A stretch of DNA of 64,000 bases from Parietaria judaica (GCA_954871525.1 OX940863.1:1960001-2024000), one strand, 5' to 3'; numbered from the stretch's first letter, positions 1-11,522 are shown. Made by a program: numbers and translations. Notes: generated by a model from the letters alone, not told the origin.

Positions 1-684
1 ACGTGGATATTTGTTTTTCTTTTAAAGAAATAGTTTAGCAACCGTAATATCATTTACCGATTTAAATTTATATTTGAGTCAAAGTCAACAATACCTCACG
101 TGAAAGACGCAATTTATATCACAAACAACAAAGCTGAACTGAACACTCGATATTTGCACGTGTAACTTTTTCTCCACTAAACTAAAATTTAAAAATGTAA
201 TTTTTTTTTTTTTTAATAAGATAAAAAAAATGTAAATAATTTGAAGTATACTTGCAAAATACAAGTAATTGGCAGTAAGCCCTGAACTTTGTATCATGTT
301 GAGCACATTACTCTTTAAATTTTTATTTTTAGCATAAAAACACTTATTTTAGTACATTGCCTTATACAAGTTAAAATTCAATAGAAAATTTTAATTTTAT
401 GAAACAATAAATTCACGTGAAGTACTCATTTTTTACACAAAGAGGCAATGTGCGGGTTTTGAAAAAAAAATTATATAGGATGTTTCTGCGAAAATCTAAA
501 GTCAGAGGTTAAAACTGCACAAATATATAAAGCTATAAGGACTTAACTGCAAATTATTGTGTAACAGCTTTTGAGTTTGACCTGTCAAAGTTCGTTCCTT
601 CGACATCGGAAACTAATCAAAACTGATTAATCTTTCTATTTAAGAACTTTAAAAAATCTCTCAACTAATTATCCACATTTCAAT
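1..684. other. AT-rich upstream region of the cysteine protease gene
   Basis: No coding potential is seen. TATA-like stretches lie near 522-530 and 635-645, ahead of the cysteine protease start codon at 685, so part of this DNA is presumably its promoter and 5' UTR. The short minus-strand open frame at 85-306 is low-complexity and not credible. Confidence 0.5.
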
Positions 685-2279
685 ATGGCCACAACGAGAC
701 TCGTTCTCTTCACCCTCCTCCTCTTCGTCGCGCTCGCGCGGGTGGAGTGCACGAGCCACCGCGCTTCCGTGGCAGCCAGGCACGAGCGGTGGATGGCGCG
801 GCACGGCCGGGTCTACCGAGACGACGCCGAGAAGGCGATGCGCCTCAGGGTCTTCAGGAGGAACTTGGCATTCGTGCGCCGCTTCAACGGCGGGAACGAG
901 GCGAGTAAGAATAACCGGACGTTCACAGTGAAGCTCAACGCCTTCGCGGACATGACGCTCAACGAGTTCCGACTCTCCTACACAGGTGTCGACGTGCTCG
1001 CCGTCTCCAACCTCACGACGAGGGCTGTGCCGGCGAAAGCGGCGTCGGTCTCGGGGTACGGAGGTTACGGAGGGCGTAGAGGCCACAGAAGATCTGCTCA
1101 TTTGAACTTCGATTGGAGGTCAAAGGGAGCAGTGACGCCAGTGAAGAACCAAGGGTATTGCGGTAATTCTCTCATCTTTTGTTTTCACGGTTAAAGTTTA
1201 CGATGTTGACTGTTTCACGACGAAAGTTCTCAAAATTCAACATTTTGTTTCAAAGTTTGTTTCTTTAACTTTGAATGTGTCGTTTAACTCTTTGACACAT
1301 GTTACTTTTAAAAGGGTAAAAAAAAAAATTAATGTCTATCCAAAATTATGTGAAATCAATTGAAAAAGTGACAAAATTTATGTGAGAAAGCAATATTGAA
1401 ACATATTTTCGCCACGAAATGAAAACATAAGATACTTATATTGATATTAACCAAATATATATAATCATATATTTCGGATATTAGCAGAAAAATTACATTC
1501 CAAAGTAACAATATGTTATTTTTTTTGCCGGACAAAGTTACAAAACTCTAATAATAACATGCCAGGCGCGCCTATTGTCAATAAAAAAAAATGAGTGCTT
1601 AGCGTTACTTAAAAAAAAGATACTTGTGCGTATAAACTTTGTTTGAAAGACATACAAGTTTATCATCCCAACAGGCTCTTGCTGGGCGTTCGGGGCTGTG
1701 GCCACCGTGGAGAGCCTGATGAAGATCAAAACCGGACGGTTGACCTCGCTCTCAGAGCAGCAGCTCGTTGACTGCAGCTACGAGAACGCCGGCTGCAACG
1801 GCGGCAACGCAGCCTACGCTTTCGACTACATCGCTCAATACGGCGTAACCACTGAAGACACCTACCCGTACCTACGCAACCAACGCTACGGTGGTTACGG
1901 CAGTTACCGAGGCTGCGACGGTTACCGAGCGTCCCAAAGTGTGGCGCAAATCTCGGGATATGCGGTAGTGGATGAGAACCAGGAAGCGCTGCGGAGGGCG
2001 GTTAGGAGGCAGCCGGTGGCAGCGGTCGTCGCAGTCGATGACCGGGATTTCCAGTTCTACTCGGGCGGAGTCTATAACGGAGGATGCGCCTATAGGCCCA
2101 ATCATTTGGTCGCCATTGTCGGGTATGGAACGGCCGGGGACGGAAGCCCGTACTGGCTGCTCAAGAACTCGTGGGGCACGAGCTACGGCGAGGGCGGTTA
2201 CATGAGGATTCTCCGGAACCCTTATGGCTCGTTAAGTCATTGCGGAATCGGTATTTTCGTCACATATCCGATCGCTTAG
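685..2279 (+). CDS. Papain-family (C1A) cysteine protease, two exons
   Basis: Exons 685-1162 and 1675-2279 join to 360 aa. The GT-AG intron falls inside the active-site motif, so that CG-SCWAF is restored across the junction. Seen: hydrophobic signal peptide (about 1-22), an inhibitory I29 propeptide (ERWMARHGRVY, then LNAFADMT), oxyanion Gln156, catalytic Cys162, His303 (PNHLVAIVGYG) and Asn324 (KNSWG). SEQQLVDCS is the usual post-active-site motif. Family knowledge: secreted or vacuolar endopeptidases made as zymogens, in the SAG39/SAG12-like group. Odd: Gly/Tyr-rich inserts occur just before the mature N-terminus (GYGGYGGRRGHRR) and in the mature domain near residues 228-243 (RYGGYGSYRG). 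All catalytic residues are kept, so it is probably active. The exact subfamily is uncertain. Confidence 0.93.
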
Positions 2280-3129
2280 AAGGTTCAAACTCTCGTGACA
2301 CCAAGTTATAAATTTATTAAAAAAGAAAACACTGAATGAAAGTTGTGTAGCTAGTTGTTTAGTTAGGGTTAGGGTTCGGGTGGTTTTCTCTCAAACGCCA
2401 TGTCGTTTTCTGCTATTATATTATAATGAAATTTCATGTCGTTTTATAATATTCAGTGCTTACCTCACTTAATTTGATAATATCTCTTTTTAAATTAAAT
2501 AAGATTGAATGAATCAATGAATGAAAATAATTCATGCCAAAACATTATTATATAGATATTAAAAGCTAAAAGTCTAACATTTATCTATATATATATTTAA
2601 ACATTTATCGGGTTAATCGGTTATCGGTAGCGGTTTTTACCGTGAAAACCGTAACCGCTACCAATAAGCAAAAAGCGGTAGCAGTTTAAACCCCATTTTT
2701 TGGAATTTCAAAAAAAGCATAAATTTTCGGTAATAAAAAAATCGGTAAATTAATGTTATCGGTTTTAGATTCGGTTTAGGGTCTTATTTGATTCGGTAAA
2801 TCAATAGCTATCTATTATTTATGAATAAATTAAAGACAATGAATGAGAATGAACTAAAAGTGAAAAAATCTTAATAATAAAATAGTTATAATATGTTGAA
2901 ACTAATCTCATCTTAATAAAATGTTATATTATTGTTCAAGGTGCACTCTCGCATTGATGTGTTGTCAAATTCTTCAATATAGATGTGTTGTCAATACATA
3001 ACCTTGAAGAAATGGTAATACTTATAATAAGTCGATCTCATCGTGGTTGCAAGATCAACGTACAAATCACAGATGAAACTTGTTCTTTAATTTTATAAAT
3101 TATAAAAATAGGAGATTGCACTTTCCAGG
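2280..3129. other. AT-rich intergenic region with an inverted-repeat element
   Basis: No gene is seen. At about 2610-2670 the sequence folds on itself: CGGTTATCGGTAGCGG is followed shortly by its near complement CCGCTACCAATAAGC. Further ATCGGT and TTCGGT blocks run to about 2790. Similar CGGTTA-rich DNA occurs near 12230-12330 and 12600-12780, so this looks like a dispersed non-coding repeat. A telomere-like pair of TTAGGG units at about 2361-2375 is too short to mean more. Confidence 0.4.
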
Positions 3130-3835
3130 AGTTATAAACGATCAATGCTCTTCTCGACGGTAACTAGATTAACCGGTCCCGATGATGTCACTCACGGTCT
3201 GCCATTGACATTCCACGGTGTCGAAAGCGGTTGCATAAGCCAAACTGCTAGTCCGAAGCATGAATTTGTAGCGTCGCCCATCGCCTTGACACGCAGCTCC
3301 AATCCATCGTAAGCGGAAATATCAAGTGGCTCGGAAAAATTCTGAGATCAAACATGTCGAAGTTGACTAGGTTAGCTCACCAAGTCAACGTCCGGACCGT
3401 TGAAGAAATACAAAGTTTTCGAGAATCTCCTTAAGTCCCAACTCTGGCTCTTGGATTCTGCAGAGATCAGCCCTCTATACAATCTCGGAAACGCGAATAC
3501 CGTGCTGGCTCGGTGCAGAGAGCTCTGATCTATGATTGAGCTGAAGAAATGGCTTGGAAAGCGGTGAGGCAGCGCAACGAGGCTCCAGCGCTTTACTCGA
3601 AGCGTTTCGCCCCGCCGACGACGGAGAGCCCCGTTAACGTAGTTTGCGATACCCAATGTGAGAGCGCGTAGAGATGGTTAGCTCACCAAGTCAACGTCCC
3701 GATTTCTCACCTGCGACGCGTCACATTTAAAGACACACGAAACCAATGCTCTGACTGGCAATCCTTTCTTGCGCAATAAGTCAACCACTCTCCCCTTCAT
3801 ATGATCTCCAATATCTTATAACCTTTTCATAACAG
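3130..3835 (-). pseudogene. Scrambled pseudogene of a Rossmann-fold/CIA30-domain protein (At4g18810-like)
   Basis: Three minus-strand pieces can be read. At 3830-3680 the frame gives VVDLLRKKGLPVRALV and ends RDVDLVS-stop, matching the NAD(P)-binding Rossmann start of the family. At 3656-3372 there is a 94-codon open frame resembling a transit peptide that ends KTLYFFNG, then PDVDLVS-stop. At about 3345-3135 it reads SAYDGLELRVK, then after a one-base loss GDGRRYKFMLRTSS and FDTVECQWQTV, the core of a CIA30 domain. The order is not that of the intact protein, a 25-bp segment (GGTTAGCTCACCAAGTCAACG at its core) occurs twice (3371 and 3675), and stops and a frameshift break the frame, so no product is expected. 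The family match is from memory of plant CIA30/Rossmann proteins (HCF173 relatives). Confidence 0.72.
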
Positions 3836-3844
3836 AGCTACCAT

Positions 3845-4255
3845 AACTGTTATCGCCGGAACGTCTAGTCAAAATTTCATTTGCTTGTGTTACAAGCTAC
3901 AACAAAAAACCGATACTGTATACCGAATGCTCTGCAAATGCGGCTTTTGCTCCAGAAACAGGGTATTTTTGTGACCACAGGTCAACATGAGAGGCCGCGA
4001 TGGGATTCAAGGACCGGTCTATGTCGGCACGGGTTGTGTGTTCAACAGGCAAGCGCTCTACGGATACAGCCCGGCCTCCATGCCAAGCTTACCGAAGTCT
4101 TCATCGTCGTGCTCATGGTGCGGCTGTTGCTCTTACTGTTGCCCGTCGAAGAAGCCAATGAAAGACCTCTCGGAGCTCGACGCCGCCATATTCAACCTCA
4201 GAGAGATCGATAGTAAGTATAAAAATCTGGCTTGAAATTGACTAGCCTGTGTCGC
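3845..4255 (+). pseudogene. CESA8 partial duplicate, 5' part (exon-10 equivalent)
   Basis: From about 3845 the DNA parallels the intact cellulose synthase at 48370-48800, including intron sequence, so this is a genomic and not an mRNA-derived copy. The exon equivalent (about 3987-4213) encodes [16 protein letters not shown], matching exon 10 of the gene at 45947-50360. It lacks 27 bp (nine residues after SEL) deleted between two GAGCTC repeats. There is no copy of exons 1-9. The following intron is interrupted at 4255 by an LTR retroelement, and the copy resumes at 8817. Confidence 0.9.
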
Positions 4256-4995
4256 TGTTGGAAATAGTTGCAGTTAAATAAAATTGAGATAGCGTCGAGC
4301 GGGTCGAAAAATGTCGAACACTCGAGACGAACGGTCTATCCAATTACCGTGGTTTGTTCCGATGTTAAAACGTTACGTAAAACGGTCATATTGATTATGT
4401 CCGTTATGAATATTGAATTCAATTTATTACGTTTCGGTTTAATTGCAATTTATGATAAACGTTTCGGAATTGATTATGATTCAATTCTTTGTCTCTCCAC
4501 GCGTCTATAAATTGACGGTGACCTCGAACCATTTCGACACACCGCAATCGAAATCACTTTCCAAAATCTCTCTAGAAAATATGAGTTTGCTTCCCGGTTT
4601 TTCACTCCGCAAACTCAAAATTTCATGCTTCCCATCGTTTTATGTCGTGAGTCTTTCGGTAACGGAGTTCAAGAAGTTTCAGTTCGCCGGTGAACTTCGA
4701 AGTGCTACGGAGTTCTCGGTTATCCCGTTATATCCTGGGAAGCTATCGCCTAACGAACCTAAAGCACGTAGAGGAGGGGAATCAAGCTTTAAGGAGAGCG
4801 TCCAACGCGTCTCGGGAACCGCTTACTGTTTTTTCTGTTTTACAGGTTTCAAGAGATCTTTCCGGCTCAAAACGACAAGCCGATACTCGTCAAAGCCATG
4901 AACACAAAGATATGTATCATCGAATTTCTTCGCTACTGTTTTTTTTCTTTATTTTGTTTCTCATATATCATCATGTATATAGAATATACCCAACA
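4256..4995. repeat. Left LTR
   Basis: 740 bp, starts TGTTGGAAATAG and ends ATACCCAACA. It differs from the right copy by one missing A near the end and by the first base; open frames of 80 and 152 codons inside it recur unchanged in the right copy and are not genes. Confidence 0.93.
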
Positions 4996-7900
4996 ATCTT
5001 AAAGCTTGATTCGCTTGATTTTTTGATGATATTGAGAAAGGAAACAGTGCAGTAGAAGATTACACGCGGAGAATTTTCGCTTGCTGATCTGTCGGATTTG
5101 ATCAACAACTTGGTATTTCTATTCTGTTTTGCTTCGTTGACCTGAAATTTGCAGATATGAACATGTTAAAAATATATATATACGTATATATATTGCTAGC
5201 GGAGAAAAAGAGAAAGATCAAGAGACGAACGTGAATGTGAGAGATGAACCCAACCCAAGGCGACTCGAATAACTCGGTTGTAGTTCTTGTTTCTGTGTTT
5301 GTTTGTGCAGATTCCGTTCAAGGAACACTCTGCAATCGTAACTAGAGGTCGAGATGGAGCGACGGTCCTGGTCTACGAACACTGTGGCGTTGTGGTTGCC
5401 GTCATCGGTTAGTTTGCCGGCGCCGAGAAGCCCGCCGCTGCTGTGTGTTGGAGCCTCTGACTCGCATCACAATGGCGTGTGTGTTTCACGCGGGGAAGTG
5501 GCATTCGGAGAAAAAGTGTTACGGTAGGTTCATGATCTAGAGGATCGAAGAAGGATTACCAGATTTGGCTTTCCTTCTCGTTTACGATGTTTGCTGACCA
5601 CGAGCTGAAGGTCACCGACGCCACAAAAGTTACCGAAATCTGAGCGGTCGAAGAACAACGGCGCTGAGTACTTCTGCAGTTTTTAAATCGCTTCTCACTT
5701 CTGGAGTTTCTAAATCGCTTCTCCTCGTCAATGGCGGATTCCGGTAAAACGCTGCATTTCCGTCACCGGAGACTCGCGTCACCGGAGACTCGTTGGGAAG
5801 ACGACCGTTCATCTCGTTGGTATTGAATCAGAGTAAATGCTCTGAGGTAAGAAAAGATAACGTGAATATTCATTGCTCACACAGCCCAAAACGAATAGCA
5901 ACAGTTAAATAATAATATTGATTGCTATCATTATGCAATATTATTATATATTTAAGAGTTTAACAGTTTTTTGAGAATAACGTTTATTGAAGATCTTAGC
6001 TGATACACAAAGGATGTTGACTATTATTGCTTGAGCAATCCATGGAGATTTATTGGTGGGCGGTGGCTAATAAAATAGTGCCAAAATAATGCTCGATTTT
6101 GTCACGGTGAGTTATTATTATCATTTGAGCTATTATTTCTCATTTATGCGCTGAAATTGAATTACTCTTATATACATGTTAGATTGGTGAAAAACGTAAG
6201 GCAAGTGCTTAAAATTAGAGTCATGTTTGTGGATATATGTATAATAATAATAATATATATATATATGGTTATACGAGGAATTAATTCTTTTTTCATTGCC
6301 ACATATTTTAATGATTGTCTTGTATTCTTATATAAGCAGAATATATATCTCTTGATATAATAAGACAAATGCAGTGTGCATAAGTTTTGGAAATATTTGA
6401 TCGGGAAAAGAAAATCAATTAAGTAGATTTTTTGGAAAGGTCTATTATTGCCCGTGGTAAATTTATATACCGTGTATATATAAATTGGGAAGTGCTTCTA
6501 TATAAAAAGTCATTCTATATAAAACGTCAGTAGTATGGTCTCTGTATAAAGTGAGAAATTATTTATTGAAAAAATAATATGCTCACGTAGTACACTCGAT
6601 TATTGATCGAGGTACTAAGACGTGAAACGTTAGATTGAAATTGAGATTCTAAGTTGGCAGTGGATTGAGAATATTATGGAAGAATTTCTTGAGTATTTTC
6701 TCTGGAAAAAGTTAATTATTTTTCGAGAGAAATTTTGTGGTTTCCAAAATCATTGGAAAATATATATGGTAATGAAAAAATATATTTTGTCTAAGTACAC
6801 TTGATTATCGATCAAGGTACTTATATGTGTAATTGAAATTGCGGTTTCAATTTTGAGATGTTATTTGACTCGTCAACAAGGCTAGAAGTGTTCAAATGAC
6901 GTACATGCATATGTGCATAATATATATGGCAATAATGTCGGACTCTATTTATCACAAGATAAAATTGAAAAGTTCAAAGGTTTGTGAACATTGAATTCCA
7001 ATTAATACCTGGAAATGTGGGGGCGTTTACTAGAAAATATTCGCTTCACATTAAGTTGTTGTATATGAGTCTGAGGACTGTACATTGCATCTATGAACTA
7101 AGAATTAACTCTTGTAGTGTAATTGGAATCGGATGCGTAAAGTTTCCAAATAAACGTGATTCACAATAGAATATTTATATTGTCTTAGACAAATACGGCA
7201 ATAAGGCCGAATGGCTAAGAAATTTTTTGGAAGATATTTTGAAATGGCAAAAACCGCGTCTATAATTTGCATCGACTATAAATTAGTATGCAATTAAACC
7301 ATGTTCATAATGGTAAGTCTAGACAATATGTCGTAGACACAATGTCGTAAGACAACTACTCTCGAAGATATTTATCATAATTGATTATGTGAATCAAATG
7401 ATAAAGTTGTGTGGATCCACTACCGAAAAGGGTAAAAGTGAGAGTTGGTTGTGAAATCATCAAAGGGAATGTGACTTCAGCCCATTGAAAAAATGAAGTT
7501 TTACAGTGGAAACCCAACTTAGCTGACTGGAGATCCCAAGAACTAGGTTCAATGGGACAACCTAGCTGTAAGACTTTAACGGATCACTGTGGGGGTTACA
7601 CCCTCTTTCCATTCCTAAGATGAAAAACAATGATATGTATGGTTAAGGATAAGCTAATAGAAAGCTTTTAATGATTCTTACACGTCGGTATATGATAACC
7701 GAGCGGAGCATAGTTTGCTTTTAGTAAGATCACCTATGTTAGAGTGAAGTGGGGTCGCTTCAACGGAATTGTAAAGGGCGCAAGTTCCGTAAACTCTCGC
7801 AGAACCAGATGGTGTTCATGACCATGAACGAACACAATAGTGAGAACTGAAACTGTCTAAGGAGAATTCTGTGTGAGGTATATTCTCACTTACACAAACG

Positions 7901-8075
7901 GTCGAACAGTTCAAAGACATCGCGTCTACTGATCACCAGTAAGGAAATATATTTTCACAAGGGAAGGTTCAAAGGGTTACACCTACCAATCCTATGCAGG
8001 ATTCGACTGTCGAACTCTGTTACTTGAGTCAGGTGTTGTCAAGAGTGATCTGTCAATTTTATTTATGTGGGGGAT
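4996..8075. other. Interior of the LTR retroelement, no coding capacity
   Basis: About 3.1 kb without a credible frame. A somewhat GC-richer block at about 5330-5830 may be decayed gag or captured DNA, but I could not identify it. The right end carries the polypurine tract at about 8067-8075. Confidence 0.6.
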
Positions 8076-8816
8076 AGTTGGAAATAGTTGCAGTTAAATA
8101 AAATTGAGATAGCGTCGAGCGGGTCGAAAAATGTCGAACACTCGAGACGAACGGTCTATCCAATTACCGTGGTTTGTTCCGATGTTAAAACGTTACGTAA
8201 AACGGTCATATTGATTATGTCCGTTATGAATATTGAATTCAATTTATTACGTTTCGGTTTAATTGCAATTTATGATAAACGTTTCGGAATTGATTATGAT
8301 TCAATTCTTTGTCTCTCCACGCGTCTATAAATTGACGGTGACCTCGAACCATTTCGACACACCGCAATCGAAATCACTTTCCAAAATCTCTCTAGAAAAT
8401 ATGAGTTTGCTTCCCGGTTTTTCACTCCGCAAACTCAAAATTTCATGCTTCCCATCGTTTTATGTCGTGAGTCTTTCGGTAACGGAGTTCAAGAAGTTTC
8501 AGTTCGCCGGTGAACTTCGAAGTGCTACGGAGTTCTCGGTTATCCCGTTATATCCTGGGAAGCTATCGCCTAACGAACCTAAAGCACGTAGAGGAGGGGA
8601 ATCAAGCTTTAAGGAGAGCGTCCAACGCGTCTCGGGAACCGCTTACTGTTTTTTCTGTTTTACAGGTTTCAAGAGATCTTTCCGGCTCAAAACGACAAGC
8701 CGATACTCGTCAAAGCCATGAACACAAAGATATGTATCATCGAATTTCTTCGCTACTGTTTTTTTTCTTTATTTTGTTTCTCATATATCATCATGTATAT
8801 AGAATATACCCAAACA
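8076..8816. repeat. Right LTR
   Basis: 741 bp, near-identical to the left LTR, ending CCCAAACA and followed directly by the target duplication GTCGC (8817-8821). Confidence 0.93.
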
Positions 8817-9535
8817 GTCGCCATGTGCCTTGAAACGTACTTCTCCGTTTCTTCGCTGCAGATTACGACGAGCACGAGCGGTCAATGCTCATCTCGCAGA
8901 TGAGCTTCGAGAAGACTTTCGGGCTGCCGTCGGTGTCCATTGAGTCGACGCTGATGGAGAACGGAGGAGCGCCCGAAACCGCTCACCCGTCGATGCTGAT
9001 CAAGGAGGCGATCCACGTCATCGGCTGCGGCTACGATGAGAAAACTGCATGGGGAAAAGAGGTACACGAAACTGCGGAAACGGCTCCTATTGTTAACAAA
9101 TAGCATGTTGTTTCTCAAACCGAATTGGCCTCACCGTTTTTCGACAGATCGACTGGATACACGGGTCGGCGGCGGAGGACATTCTGACGGGGTTCAAGAT
9201 GCAGTGCCGTCGGCGTACTGCATGCCGCTGAGGCATATAATGGAAAATTTGTGTACACCGCGGAGGCCGGCGTTCAAGGAGTCGGCCCCGATCAACTTGT
9301 CGGACAGGCTTCGCCGGAGCCCGCCTGCGGTGGCTGCAACACCTCGCTTACATCAACACCATATCGTCTACTCCTTCACGCCATTCCCGCTCATCGCCTA
9401 CTGCACGTTTCCGGCAATCTGTCTTCTCACAGGAAAATTCATCATCCCAACGGTGAGAATTCTTCTCCCTGTTACTTGCAACACACGCCATGACCAAAAA
9501 CTTTTGTAATTTTAAAAAATGACTATATATTACAT
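8817..9535 (+). pseudogene. CESA8 partial duplicate, 3' part (exon-11 and exon-12 equivalents)
   Basis: Continues the copy begun at 3845. About 8862-9061 matches exon 11 of the intact gene ([14 protein letters not shown] and so on) and about 9150-9455 matches exon 12. Damage in the exon-12 part: the TED motif has become AED, ten bases are lost after CAGTGCCGT, about 27 foreign bases are inserted after CCGCTGAGGC, and a deletion of roughly 90 bp removes the QVLRW motif. Similarity fades about 80 bp into the next intron (about 9535); the exon-13 equivalent with the last membrane helices is absent. No functional glycosyltransferase can be made. Confidence 0.9.
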
Positions 9536-10211
9536 CTTTGTCCCTATATATATTATTTCCCCCTTTATAATATATTTAGGTAGTAGATAAACGATTACGA
9601 ATTATCAATGATTATCATAAACAAATGAAAGAATATCATAGGATATTATCTTTAAAATTAAAAACACAATTTTAAAGATATTGACGCATAATATAGATAA
9701 ATACTTATCTTGGAACACACGCAAGCCCATAATTCTGTCTCTCTTGGACTACGAATTATATAAGCCTCTCTCTCTCATGATATCTGAAACGATACTTGAG
9801 TATCAACTAAAATCTGCAAACCATTTCAAGGTAAAGGTTGATTTTGATTTATTTATTTTTGATTAAAAATAATCGGAAGCTAGTTCTTTTTCCCTACATA
9901 TCAAGTGTACAAACTTGACGCCATTAAATTCCAATCATCAAATATTCGATCATCATCAATAACAAAATATTAACCAATCGATAACAATAAACTTCCTTTT
10001 GGCATTGGCTTAATTGCTTTGAAAAATTGCCTAAATACTTAAGCCTATCAAGGTAAAGGTTGATTTTGATTTATTTTATTTTTGCTTAAAAATAATCGGA
10101 AGCTAGGGTTTCTTATGAAGTTGTATTGTAAAAGAGTAGAGAATTCGATAAAGATGATAATTAAATGAAAAGAGTTTTAGTTTTATGGGTTCCTTGTCAA
10201 AACAGTGAAAT
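9536..10211. repeat. Intergenic DNA with a 57-bp direct repeat
   Basis: AT-rich, no gene seen. A block beginning CAAGGTAAAGGTTG and ending AATCGGAAGCTAG occurs at about 9827-9882 and again at about 10049-10107, the second copy lying just ahead of the F-box gene. Confidence 0.6.
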
Positions 10212-11522
10212 ATGGTTCCTGCTTGTTGTGTATATCAATCACCTTTATATTTCTCTCCATTCAAATACAGGGAATTCATGGACTTCATTGGTAATGATCT
10301 GTTGAAGGAGATATTCATCCGTGTCTCCGACTGTCGGCAAGTGGCCCGATGTGCCTGCGTGTGCAAGCGCTGGTCCTCTTTGATTGGCGACGCCGACTTC
10401 GTCCCGTCATTCACATCTCGCCGCCACAACCTCGACGATGCTGACATCACCGCTGGGACCGTGGCACTGTTACTGCAGAGGTCCGATTACGCCACGACTT
10501 TCGGCAAGGAATACTGCAACGTAATCGGGGAGACTCGGGGCTATGAAGACGGAGATTTTATGAGTTTCTTGCCGTGGGAGAACGTGGTCATAAGGGCTTA
10601 CTGCGACGACTTGCTGCTCGTCTCTCGGCCAAACGGTGACTGTGGTGAGTTCTCATTCTGCATTTGCAATCCGACGACCAAGAAGTACCGATGCGACATT
10701 CCCGAGCCTCCGCAGCCTCCCGGTTACAGCTCCATGACGCTCGTAAAATGTGCACTCACGTGCCGTGAGAACCAAGGATGCCACTCTTATCACGTGACTC
10801 TCTTTTTCTTAACCACTCACGGCTCATATAATGTTGAAAGGCTTAGTGTGACAGATTTCTCCCCTGAGATTGGACGATGGAGCTCTCCGGTCCCGGTTCA
10901 GGAGCGGCCTCATATAGATATGAAGTTTCTTTTAGGTTTTCACTTCTCATGGTTATCCAATCCGCTGGTATCTTGCAGCGACGGTTTAGTATATTGGAAA
11001 GTCTGGGACGGCCTGATCCGCTGTTGTGAATGGGTCGCCGTATTTGATCCATTTGCACCTACTTTGCCCGAGGGCCGCAAGGACTACAGACTCATTCCTC
11101 GGCCAATTGAGGCAGGCATCCACGAACGTATATCTGTTTGCCTCAGGGCATATAGAGGGAGGCTCCGCGCGTCCTACATTACGAAGGATATGGTGTTGAG
11201 AGTTTGGGAGCTGATCTGGAGCAGGGAACGCCATGACGGTGGTGCTTCTTGTCATTGGTCGATGGTTCATAAGTCAACTCTTGAGATGAGAGCGGAATGT
11301 CAACCACTGGCGTTGCATCCCGAGGATGGCAATGTTATTTTCTTGCAGATTAGCAATCACACTGTTGTGCGGTACGATATGTCGCGTCAAACGAGCCAGA
11401 CTGTTGGACGACTTCCTGTAATGATCCCGGGTTTCAACTTCTTGAGTGCCTACCCATTGTGCTCAGCTTGGCCAACACCGGTTCCATCGGCGGACGCATA
11501 CACACCTGCGCCCCTAGTTTAA
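10212..11522 (+). CDS. F-box protein, single exon
   Basis: 436 codons without an intron. An F-box is seen at about residues 26-66 (DLLKEIFIRVSDCRQVARC, then VCKRWSSLI), the surface that in this family binds SKP1 in SCF ubiquitin ligases. The rest is a single folded-looking region with no LRR or kelch repeats that I can name, as in plant F-box-associated-domain proteins, where it selects the substrate. The true start may be Met23 (10278), which directly precedes the F-box; the first 22 residues are not F-box-like. The frame is intact. The substrate is unknown. Confidence 0.85.
   Translation: MVPACCVYQSPLYFSPFKYREFMDFIGNDLLKEIFIRVSDCRQVARCACVCKRWSSLIGDADFVPSFTSRRHNLDDADITAGTVALLLQRSDYATTFGKEYCNVIGETRGYEDGDFMSFLPWENVVIRAYCDDLLLVSRPNGDCGEFSFCICNPTTKKYRCDIPEPPQPPGYSSMTLVKCALTCRENQGCHSYHVTLFFLTTHGSYNVERLSVTDFSPEIGRWSSPVPVQERPHIDMKFLLGFHFSWLSNPLVSCSDGLVYWKVWDGLIRCCEWVAVFDPFAPTLPEGRKDYRLIPRPIEAGIHERISVCLRAYRGRLRASYITKDMVLRVWELIWSRERHDGGASCHWSMVHKSTLEMRAECQPLALHPEDGNVIFLQISNHTVVRYDMSRQTSQTVGRLPVMIPGFNFLSAYPLCSAWPTPVPSADAYTPAPLV

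Larger units (their letters stand above)
4256..8816. mobile_element. Non-autonomous LTR retrotransposon, 4561 bp, with GTCGC target duplication
   Basis: Two near-identical long terminal repeats (4256-4995 and 8076-8816) bound a 3.1-kb interior. The 5-bp duplication GTCGC lies at 4251-4255 and 8817-8821, and the intact paralogous intron near 48800 has a single copy. LTR ends are TGTTGG and CCCAACA/CCCAAACA; the first base of the right LTR is changed from T to A. A polypurine tract (GTGGGGGAT) sits just left of the right LTR, implying element orientation +. The interior has no gag, protease, integrase or reverse transcriptase frame, so it is a LARD-type element moved by another family member. 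No standard primer-binding site was recognised after 4995. Superfamily is unresolved; copia-like ends are only suggestive. Confidence 0.93.

Noticed and set aside
2361..2375. Interstitial telomere array
   Set aside because: Only about two TTAGGG units, within chance expectation.
4268..5055. Frames of 80, 152 and 121 codons
   Set aside because: They lie in the LTR and recur in the right LTR; no retroviral or gene-like features.
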